Assembly (NCBI GenBank): GCA_019119595.1
Contig: DWWS01000067.1
Span: 1 to 39,403, forward strand
Origin: Candidatus Eisenbergiella merdavium
Lineage (GTDB): Bacteria > Bacillota > Clostridia > Lachnospirales > Lachnospiraceae
DNA length: 39,403 bases
Direction of reading: 5' to 3'
Part shown: positions 32,778 through 39,403 of the stretch, one piece after another
How positions within the stretch are numbered: the stretch's first letter is position 1
Layout: every line of letters starts with the position of its first letter
Position numbers and translations under genes: made by a program
Notes under the pieces: generated by a model
Seen by the model: only the letters and a program-made list of their open reading frames with translations
Told to the model about the DNA's origin: nothing
The model's database searches: none

Positions 32778-34525
32778 GAGGCGCCTCCTTTCTTTGTGGG
32801 CAGAATGACGGTGACGGTGGTGCCTGCGCCCTCCGTGCTTGTGATCCGGATGCTTCCGGCCTCGCCGTAGTACAGATGCAGCCTTCTTGCGATATTTCTC
32901 AGGCCGATGCTTTTTTCCGAAGCGGGAGACGCAGGGCTTTCGGACTGGGCCTCCAGAATGCTCTCCTGAAGAGCCGCCAGGGCTTCGCCCGAAATGCCGA
33001 TGCCGTCGTCCTGGACAGAAACCTGCAGACAGCCTTCCGCGTTCAGGCTGACGCTTACATATACGTTTCCGGGGCCGACCTGCCGTTCCAGCCCGTGAAA
33101 GACCGCATTTTCCACAAGGGGCTGGATCAGGAGCCGGATCGTTTTCTGCCGGAGCGCTTCGGGGGAAGCTTCCACATGAATGGAGATCCGGTTCATAAAG
33201 CGGTAGCCGATGATCGATGCGTATTCCTGCACATAGGTGATCTCCTGGGCCACAAGGGCGAAATTACCTCCCTTCACAGCGTAACGGAACATGGTGGAGA
33301 GGGATTCGCTGATGCGGGCGACATCGTCGGCGCCGTGATACATGGCTATGCTGCAGATACAGTCCAGCGTGTTGTAAAGGAAATGCGGATTGATCTGGTT
33401 GCGGTAGGCCAGGATCTCCATATCCTTCCGGGAAAGCTCCATGGCGTACATTTTTGCCTCAGAGCTTCTCAACTGGGAGTTTTTCTGTTCCAGATCGTCC
33501 AGCATCCGGTTCATGATGTGGATCATTTCTCCCAGCTCATTATTTGCATGGGATTCAAAACGGACCGGCTGTTCGTCGGCAGGTACGCGGGCCATGAAGC
33601 CGCTCAGCCTTGAGATGGGGCGCAGGATCTTCTGACGGAGCATGAGGATCAAAAGGATCAGAAGGCCGAGAAAGGTAATGCCCGTGACGGCAACGATGAA
33701 AAGCAGGGCGCTCATGTCCTCATTCAGAAAGCTGTGGGGAAGGTAGCCGTACAGCCGCCAGCCGTCGGGGGAAAGGCCGCTGTCCAGAAGCGCCGCGGGC
33801 GGGTCGGCTTCAAAGAGACGGCGGCGGTGATAGGAAGCAGCTGCGTTGGAGCTTGCCGCGATCACGTTGTCTTCGGCATCCGTCAGGACGAGATAAACCT
33901 GATCTGCAGTCCCTCCGCTTTTCAGGATCGCCAGAAGATGATCCGTGCTGAGGGTAAAAACCAGCGTCCCGACCCGGTCGCCGAGTAAACGGTTCCCGGG
34001 AAGCATGGCATAGACGGGGGAGAGCATGGCGAAGCAGTCCCGTGAGATCTCAGGAGCCGTATCCGCGGTGAAAAGCTTCGTATAATGGTAAAAGGTGATC
34101 TGTGTGAGCGCCTCGGGAAGCCCGTCCTGTGTAAAAAGGCTGGTTTTGGAGGAATAGGTCATATCGCCTTCCGGGTCAAAAACGGCGATTCCGATCAGGC
34201 TGTCCACGATCAGATATGCCCCCGAGTGCAGGGAACGGAGGCTGTCTGACATATCGATCTGTGCCGCCGCATCGTTCAGATTGATGTAGTCCTGCAGGGT
34301 GGAGGAATAGCAGACCACATAAGCCTCATCCTCGATTGACGTAAAATATTCCTCAAGACGGAGGAGCGTCTGACTGTGAAGGTTTTCCAGTACCTGCCTG
34401 CTGGAGCGCAGCGCGTAGCCGCGTACATAAAAAAGCATGGCGCAGAACACTGTACAGACAATACAGCAGATGACTGCGGAAAGCATGATGAATTGATGAA
34501 GCAGGCCGTGCCGCGCGTATTTCAA
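32762..34525 (-). CDS. YesM-type sensor histidine kinase
   Basis: This 587-residue membrane kinase has transmembrane segments at about 11-33 and 272-296 enclosing an extracellular sensor domain. HAMP follows, then the His_kinase domain with QINPHFLYNTLD near residue 380 (phospho-acceptor His), and a HATPase_c domain with VENAVFHG, DDGIGI and GIGLRNI-like motifs. It should sense a sugar outside the cell and phosphorylate the YesN-type regulator encoded by the next gene. The start is a TTG at 34525 with AGGGAGGGG 5 nt upstream; no nearby ATG preserves the first membrane segment. It is divergent from the solute-binding protein gene. Confidence 0.95.
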   Translation of the reverse strand: MKYARHGLLHQFIMLSAVICCIVCTVFCAMLFYVRGYALRSSRQVLENLHSQTLLRLEEYFTSIEDEAYVVCYSSTLQDYINLNDAAAQIDMSDSLRSLHSGAYLIVDSLIGIAVFDPEGDMTYSSKTSLFTQDGLPEALTQITFYHYTKLFTADTAPEISRDCFAMLSPVYAMLPGNRLLGDRVGTLVFTLSTDHLLAILKSGGTADQVYLVLTDAEDNVIAASSNAAASYHRRRLFEADPPAALLDSGLSPDGWRLYGYLPHSFLNEDMSALLFIVAVTGITFLGLLILLILMLRQKILRPISRLSGFMARVPADEQPVRFESHANNELGEMIHIMNRMLDDLEQKNSQLRSSEAKMYAMELSRKDMEILAYRNQINPHFLYNTLDCICSIAMYHGADDVARISESLSTMFRYAVKGGNFALVAQEITYVQEYASIIGYRFMNRISIHVEASPEALRQKTIRLLIQPLVENAVFHGLERQVGPGNVYVSVSLNAEGCLQVSVQDDGIGISGEALAALQESILEAQSESPASPASEKSIGLRNIARRLHLYYGEAGSIRITSTEGAGTTVTVILPTKKGGASCIKS

Positions 34526-34563
34526 AAAAACCCCTCCCTGCCGTTCTTTCTTTATCTGTGTTT

Positions 34564-34591
34564 ATTATAACATGTAAAAATAAGAGTTCAA
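34564..34591 (-). promoter_or_regulatory. Promoter of the kinase-regulator operon
   Basis: On the minus strand TTGAAC (34586-34591) and TATAAT (34564-34569) are 16 nt apart. A TTCA-ACGCG-TGAA dyad (34587-34599) overlaps the -35 box. For the divergent transporter, only a TATAAA at 34670-34675 is visible, without a -35 box, as expected for activation by the response regulator. Confidence 0.65.
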
Positions 34592-34723
34592 CGCGTGAAG
34601 GGCATCAGTCAATATTTGAACCAAAACAGACAAAATCTCACCATTTCAGGGGATGGGCTGCCGTGCTAGTATAAATGCAGCTTACAGGAAACGAAGGTAA
34701 AATCAATCAAGGGAGGTTGGCAA

Positions 34724-36418
34724 ATGAAAAAAACAAGTGTGATTGCAGCAGCAGCGGCAGTGGTCGTGGTCATTGCGGCAGTAGGGGCGGCGTTTGTAGC
34801 GATGCGTCCCGCTTCCGGCGCAGGAGCGGAAACGGCCGCAGCGACAGGGGAAACGGAAGCTGTGTCTTCCGGGACAGCGGAGGGAAACGTGACCTTCGAC
34901 TGGTTTTTGACCGCAAGCGCTCTGCCTGAGATCTGGGATCTGGAGCAGCCGATATTCCGGGAGATCACGGCTGCCACGGGCTGTACGCCGGCGGTTACGA
35001 TTCCGGCGGAAGATGCGGATACGAAGCTGAACCTGATGATCACCAATAATGATCTGCCGGATCTGATGACGCTGAATAACGACGATCTGATCTATGAGCT
35101 GATCGAAGCCGATCTGGTATGGGATCTGGGGGAATTTATGGAGACCTATCTGCCGGATTCCCATATTTTTACGGATTATCCGGAGGACATAAAGAATGAG
35201 GTGATCCGCAGGTACGGCGGGTGGTACTTCTATTCCAGCCACATGGTATCCGACGATGCGGCCGAGATATGGGGATACCCGGAAGGGACGGAGGATTACT
35301 ATGAGGCCCAGAAATATTCTGATCAGTTTTCCATTTTCATCAATGCGGCGTATGCGCAGCAGCTCGGCATCGATGTGAAGTCGATCGATACGGAGGAAAA
35401 GCTACTGGAGGTCATGCAGCAGTTCGCGGATGCGGATCTGAAGAATGAAGCCGGAGCGGACGTATATACGCTGGCAATCCCGATGGAAGCGCTGGAAGAG
35501 ATGAATATGCGGCCTCTGAAATATCAGTTCGGCACTCTGCCCTATGACGAGGAGGGAAATTTCCGTTCGGAATATTACGCGCCTCAGTACCGCCACGCGG
35601 TGGAATTTTTGAATCAGTGCTACCGTCTTGGATATCTGGATCAGAACATCATGACGCTGGACGGCACCAGCTATAATACGCTCTGCAACAGCGGCCGGGC
35701 TGCGGTGATGATCGGAGGAATCGCAGGACTTGGCGTGGGGCATGATTCAGAATGGGAAACGCCGGAACCGGTTCTTTCCTCCACGGGAGATATGCCCGTA
35801 TTTCCGGTTCGGGGTAACACAGGCATAGGATGGCTGAGAACCTTTGTATCGAAGGACTGTGAGAACCCTGAGGCCATTGCACGCTTTATCGATTACATGT
35901 CCAGCAGGGAGGGAATGCTCATTCACATGTACGGGATCGAAGGAGAGGACTACACCTGGGACGAAAACGGAATGCTGCACCGGACTGAAAGCGGCGGCGA
36001 AAAAGTGGAGGACGGCGTGTCCGGCATGTATGGCTTTTATGCCTTCCATCACACCAATTTTTCCCGGTCTGTGGAATATGTGGATCTGAGCGCAGTGAGT
36101 GATCTTCAGACCTCTCTGGGAACCTCTGATAAGGTATTCAAATACAATACTTCTCTGTTCGATCTCCCGGCAGGCTATGTGGAAGCGGGAAGCGATTATG
36201 CCTTTATCAAAAACGAGGTTGACAGCTATGTGGAGTCCGAGCTGCCGAAGCTGATGATGGCTGAGAGCGAAGAGGCCTTTGATGCCATGTATGAGGAATT
36301 TATCCAGTCGCTCAACGACATGGACCTTCCCAAATACGATGAATACGTGAATATCGCGGTGCAGGAGGCGGCCGCTGAGGCAGGGGTCGATCTGAAGGAG
36401 GAGCAGCCCGGAAAATAG
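34724..36418 (+). CDS. Extracellular solute-binding protein of a carbohydrate ABC transporter
   Basis: This 564-residue family 1 (LplA/LipO-like) solute-binding protein captures a sugar or oligosaccharide outside the membrane. The N-terminus has a hydrophobic segment at about 5-30 and then an Ala/Gly/Thr-rich linker. There is no lipobox cysteine, unlike most Gram-positive binding proteins, so it may be held by an uncleaved signal anchor or released. The body shows the typical LMITNNDLPDLM segment, a TGDMPVFPVRGNTG region and a C-terminal helix. GGGAGG precedes the ATG. It heads an operon with two permeases, and a hairpin after it should raise its level above theirs. Confidence 0.93.
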   Translation: MKKTSVIAAAAAVVVVIAAVGAAFVAMRPASGAGAETAAATGETEAVSSGTAEGNVTFDWFLTASALPEIWDLEQPIFREITAATGCTPAVTIPAEDADTKLNLMITNNDLPDLMTLNNDDLIYELIEADLVWDLGEFMETYLPDSHIFTDYPEDIKNEVIRRYGGWYFYSSHMVSDDAAEIWGYPEGTEDYYEAQKYSDQFSIFINAAYAQQLGIDVKSIDTEEKLLEVMQQFADADLKNEAGADVYTLAIPMEALEEMNMRPLKYQFGTLPYDEEGNFRSEYYAPQYRHAVEFLNQCYRLGYLDQNIMTLDGTSYNTLCNSGRAAVMIGGIAGLGVGHDSEWETPEPVLSSTGDMPVFPVRGNTGIGWLRTFVSKDCENPEAIARFIDYMSSREGMLIHMYGIEGEDYTWDENGMLHRTESGGEKVEDGVSGMYGFYAFHHTNFSRSVEYVDLSAVSDLQTSLGTSDKVFKYNTSLFDLPAGYVEAGSDYAFIKNEVDSYVESELPKLMMAESEEAFDAMYEEFIQSLNDMDLPKYDEYVNIAVQEAAAEAGVDLKEEQPGK

Positions 36419-36438
36419 AGGGACGCATCATGGAGAAG

Positions 36439-36464
36439 TGCGGCGGCGCCGGCCGCCGCATTTT
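36439..36464 (+). terminator. Intercistronic hairpin between binding protein and permease genes
   Basis: A perfect 9-bp GC stem (36439-36447 with 36452-36460) and 4-nt loop are followed by TTTT. It lies inside the operon, so partial termination or message protection would favour the binding protein, a common arrangement in ABC operons. Confidence 0.75.
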
Positions 36465-36510
36465 CCGGCTTTTCGGGCCGGAGGCACAAACGGAGGAGGC
36501 TGGTGGATAA

Positions 36511-37446
36511 ATGAAAACGAATGGAAAGAGAAGGTTTGGATATGACCGGAATACGCAGCTTGAGCTTCACGCGATGCTGCTGCCCGGAACGCTGCTGATC
36601 CTCGTATTCAGCATCATTCCGCTTTTCGGGATTCTGGTGGCTTTTAAGGACTACAAGCCTGCCATGGGGTGGATGGGGATTTTTACAGCGCCCTTTGACC
36701 ATTTCCGGAATTTCAGGCAGGTGTTCCGCAGCAGTCAGTTCTGGCCGATGCTTCGCAATACGCTGGGCATAAATCTGATCGGTCAGGCGGTCACGATTCC
36801 GATGACCATCCTGTTTGCGCTGTTCGTAAACGAGCTTCGAAACAAAAAATTCAGGTCGGTGGTGCAGACCGCGACCTACATGCCCCATTTTTTAAGCTGG
36901 GCGATCTACGGAGGGCTTGTCGTGACGATGCTGTCGCCGGACGGAGGCCTGATCAACGTTCTGCTGCAGGCCTGCGGCCTGATCCGGGAGCCGATCTCCT
37001 TTATGGCAAAGGTGGAATATTTCTGGGCGATCGCCATTATTTCAGGACTGTTAAAGGAGCTTGGCTGGGGAACGATCATCTACCTCGCCGCCATCGCGGG
37101 CGTGGATCCTGACCTTTATGAGGCCGCGGCGATCGACGGAGCAACACGCTTTCACAGGATGTTTCACATCACGCTTCCCGGCATTCTTCCGACGGTCATG
37201 ATCATGATCATTTTTGCGGTGGCAGGCATGCTGAACAACAATTTCACACAGATCTATGTGCTTCAGAATTCTCTGAACCGGGATGCGAGCCAGGTCATTG
37301 ATACCTACGTCTATCAGATCGGTATGCAGCAGTTCCAGTTCGGCGTCGCGACGGCGGCGAACCTGATGAAATCCGTTTTTGCCCTGCTGCTTCTCGGGCT
37401 TGCGAATTTTGCTTCAAAAAAGCTGACGGACACGGGGCTGTTCTGA
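36511..37446 (+). CDS. ABC transporter permease, LplB/UgpA-type
   Basis: This 311-residue membrane subunit has six predicted transmembrane helices and the EAA loop for ATPase contact, EAAAIDGATRFHRMFHITLPGI. The N-terminal LPGTLLILVFSIIPLFGILVAF is typical of the LplB group. It pairs with the next permease. No ATP-binding subunit is encoded nearby, so a shared MsmX-type ATPase elsewhere is expected. GGAGG sits about 13 nt before the ATG. The substrate is probably an arabinose-containing oligosaccharide, inferred from the GH51 gene downstream. Confidence 0.94.
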   Translation: MKTNGKRRFGYDRNTQLELHAMLLPGTLLILVFSIIPLFGILVAFKDYKPAMGWMGIFTAPFDHFRNFRQVFRSSQFWPMLRNTLGINLIGQAVTIPMTILFALFVNELRNKKFRSVVQTATYMPHFLSWAIYGGLVVTMLSPDGGLINVLLQACGLIREPISFMAKVEYFWAIAIISGLLKELGWGTIIYLAAIAGVDPDLYEAAAIDGATRFHRMFHITLPGILPTVMIMIIFAVAGMLNNNFTQIYVLQNSLNRDASQVIDTYVYQIGMQQFQFGVATAANLMKSVFALLLLGLANFASKKLTDTGLF

Positions 37447-37512
37447 AACAGAAGGAAAGCGCCCCTTTCGTTTCCGGCAGACGGCCGCTGGGGGCGGCAG
37501 AAGGGAGAAAAT

Positions 37513-38433
37513 ATGGTACGTGGAAAAACCTGGAGGGAAAAAAGCTTTGATGTGATCAACACCGCTATTATGATCCTTTTAGTGGTTGTGTCGGTCTACC
37601 CTCTTTACTATGCGCTGATCAATTCCCTGAATGATGGTCAGGATATTACAAACTACGGACTCGTGCTGCTGTGGCCGCGTGTTTTCACGCTGGAGAGCTG
37701 GAGAACCGTTCTTGGCGACGCATCTGTTGTGAACGCTCTTTTGATCTCTTTTTCCAGAACGGTGATCGTAACGGTTCTTTCCACTCTGATCACCACGATG
37801 TTCGCCTATGCCTTTTCCCGCAGCTATCTTCGCGGGAGAAAATTCTATGCGGCGCTGGGCTTTATCAGTATGTATTTAAACGGAGGGATCATCGCCACCT
37901 TTCTGCTGATCAGTGCGCTCGGGCTTTATAACAATTATCTGGTATACATCCTTCCTTCTCTGTTCGGAGGTTTTTATAACGTCATCATCTATACGAGCAA
38001 CTTCAAGGCGATCCCGGAAGGGCTGTACGAATCCGCCAAGCTGGACGGCGCGTCGGAATTCCAGATTTACAGCCGCCTCGTTCTGCCTCTTTCCAGACCT
38101 GTGATCGCGGCGCTCGCCGTATTTACGGTAGTGGGCGTATGGAATGATTATCAGACCACACTGTTTTATACGGACGGCACCACTTTGAAAACCCTGCAGT
38201 ATTATATCGTTCAGATCGTACATAACGCCAGCGCGCTGGAAGCGCTGAAAACCAGCTCGGCGGCGGGAAATGCGGAGATCTACAGGCTTCTTCAGGACGC
38301 GGCCGGTCCCACGTCCTCAAAAACCATCGAGCTTGCGGCCATGCTGATCGCATCCGTTCCGATGATTCTTATCTATCCCTTCGCACAGAAGAATTTCACG
38401 CAGGGGATGATGATCGGCTCGATCAAGGGATAA
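37513..38433 (+). CDS. ABC transporter permease, LplC/UgpE-type
   Basis: The second permease, 306 residues, has six predicted helices and the EAA loop ESAKLDGASEFQIYSRLVLPL. The NGGIIATFLLISALGL segment and the QKNFTQGMMIGSIKG ending are characteristic of the LplC group. It lies 66 nt after the first permease, behind AGGGAG. An imperfect GC-rich hairpin fills part of that gap. It forms a heterodimer with the product of the preceding gene. Confidence 0.94.
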   Translation: MVRGKTWREKSFDVINTAIMILLVVVSVYPLYYALINSLNDGQDITNYGLVLLWPRVFTLESWRTVLGDASVVNALLISFSRTVIVTVLSTLITTMFAYAFSRSYLRGRKFYAALGFISMYLNGGIIATFLLISALGLYNNYLVYILPSLFGGFYNVIIYTSNFKAIPEGLYESAKLDGASEFQIYSRLVLPLSRPVIAALAVFTVVGVWNDYQTTLFYTDGTTLKTLQYYIVQIVHNASALEALKTSSAAGNAEIYRLLQDAAGPTSSKTIELAAMLIASVPMILIYPFAQKNFTQGMMIGSIKG

Positions 38434-38471
38434 ATGCTGCTGCTATATAACGCCAGGAGGGTGAATGCATT

Positions 38472-39403
38472 ATGAATCAGACGTACGATAAACAAAAGGA
38501 GACTCCGGACAGCATCCTCGTCATCGACACAGCTCATCCGCAGGAGCCGCTTGGGGATCTGTTCGGCATTTTTTTCGAGGACATCAATCATGCTGCGGAC
38601 GGCGGCCTCTATGCGGAGCTGGTGCAGAACCGCTCCTTTGCCTTCGACCCCATCGACCGGCCGGAATACCATCCCCTCTACGCCTGGGAGAAGGTGGAGG
38701 AGGGCGCGCAGGCGTTTCTGACGGTCGAAACGAAGGAGCCCCGGCATGAAAAGAATCCCAATCACCTGATTCTGAAAACGGAAGGAACGGGCCGGGCAGG
38801 CGTCGCCAACCGGGGCTTCGGGGATGGCTTTTTCCTGGAGGAAGGGGAAAGCTATCGCTTCGCCTGCTGGGCCAGGACGCTGAAGGAAGGGGGCTGCACG
38901 CTTTTCCTTCGCATGGAGGAGGCGGAGCCTGTGCCGGAGGATGCGAATACCCGGCAGGATGCGCATATCCGGCTGATTCCGCATACCCGGCAGGCCTCGA
39001 AGGGAGAAGCGCGCCGGGCATTTTCCGCTTCGCTCTCCATAAAAGGAACGGAATGGAACAAATATGAGCTGTGCCTAACGGCGGAAAAGACCGTGACCGC
39101 CGGGCGGCTGGTTCTGACCGTGCCGGGCGGGGAAGGGCTGGCGCTTGACTTTGTTTCCCTGTTCCCGGAAAAAACCTTCCTGGGACGACGGAACGGACTG
39201 CGCCGGGACATCGCGCAGCTTCTGTGCGACATGAAGCCGAAATTCATGCGTTTCCCCGGCGGCTGTCTGGTGCACGACGGCTCTTTGAACCCGGAGGACC
39301 GGGATTCCATGTACCGCTGGAAAAATACGCTTGGCGAGCCGGAGAACCGCCCGGCAAGAAGGAGCAACTGGGGCTATAACCAGACGCTGGGGCTGGGCTA
39401 TTA
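38472..39403 (+). CDS. GH51 alpha-L-arabinofuranosidase (N-terminal part, cut by window end)
   Basis: The first 310 codons of a glycoside hydrolase family 51-like enzyme are present, open to the window edge. FGIFFEDINHAADGGLYAELVQNRSF is split by the family as GIFFEDINHAADGG and GLYAELVQNRSF. A carbohydrate-binding-like beta-sandwich follows, then FMRFPGGCLVHDGS and YRWKNTLGEP at the start of the catalytic barrel. The catalytic acid/base and nucleophile Glu lie beyond the window. There is no signal peptide, so it acts in the cytoplasm on imported arabinosides. AGGAGG lies about 11 nt before the ATG. It is the last gene of the operon seen here. Confidence 0.9.
   Translation, partial: MNQTYDKQKETPDSILVIDTAHPQEPLGDLFGIFFEDINHAADGGLYAELVQNRSFAFDPIDRPEYHPLYAWEKVEEGAQAFLTVETKEPRHEKNPNHLILKTEGTGRAGVANRGFGDGFFLEEGESYRFACWARTLKEGGCTLFLRMEEAEPVPEDANTRQDAHIRLIPHTRQASKGEARRAFSASLSIKGTEWNKYELCLTAEKTVTAGRLVLTVPGGEGLALDFVSLFPEKTFLGRRNGLRRDIAQLLCDMKPKFMRFPGGCLVHDGSLNPEDRDSMYRWKNTLGEPENRPARRSNWGYNQTLGLGY

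Noticed and set aside
38434..38475. 13-codon mini-ORF between the LplC-type permease gene and the GH51 gene, ending in an ATGA overlap
   Set aside because: It starts directly after the permease stop but encloses the AGGAGG site of the next gene, so it is more likely chance than a real peptide.

Overview
The window reads as chromosomal DNA of a moderately GC-rich anaerobic Firmicute of the class Clostridia, most likely family Lachnospiraceae. The evidence is the SCIFF peptide with its radical-SAM maturase next to a fused SecDF and RecJ, a QueH-type epoxyqueuosine reductase, a flavodiiron protein, ferredoxin-tailed oxidoreductases, a YesMN-type two-component system, AGGAGG-like ribosome binding sites and TTGACA/TATAAT promoters. 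The genus cannot be named from sequence reading alone.

Region 1 (1-9060) is housekeeping: a carAB operon behind a structured leader, queH, argS and a flavodiiron protein. Region 2 (9017-15550) holds two tRNA genes on the minus strand (Val, then Met) with a consensus promoter and terminator, ispF, and a cell-wall section. That section has a membrane-anchored amidase, a 925-residue coiled-coil membrane protein with a His/Cys-rich module and an acidic tail, and a second, signal-less amidase on the other strand. Region 3 (15166-21680) is the SCIFF block: a small membrane protein (TIGR04086-like), the six-cysteine peptide scfA, its maturase scfB, secDF and recJ.

Region 4 (21700-31200) is accessory and mosaic. 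It has an AAA-ATPase-like/PD-(D/E)XK protein, a 1-phosphofructokinase-family sugar kinase, an aldo/keto reductase with ferredoxin motifs, a HIT protein, a divergent Crp/Fnr regulator and flavin reductase pair, a TetR regulator overlapping a macrolide-type glycosyltransferase, and a flavodoxin-ferredoxin fusion. Region 5 (31200-39403) begins with an unusually repeat-rich intergenic region (three 15-bp repeats, an operator-like palindrome on a -35 box, and a 157-bp nested-palindrome element) ahead of an Rrf2 regulator. Next comes a carbohydrate-utilisation locus: a YesN-type response regulator and YesM-type histidine kinase, divergent from a solute-binding protein and two LplB/LplC-type permeases, then a GH51 arabinofuranosidase cut by the window edge. 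The likely logic is that an arabinose-containing oligosaccharide is sensed, imported with an ATPase encoded elsewhere, and hydrolysed inside the cell.

The signals most worth a second look are the 157-bp element at 31383-31539, the start-stop mini-ORFs and long leader of the coiled-coil gene, the Arg-rich leader ORF and folded leader before carA, the alternative pairing between scfA and scfB, and the AGCTRT array before the aldo/keto reductase. No CRISPR array, rRNA gene, complete insertion sequence or prophage was seen.
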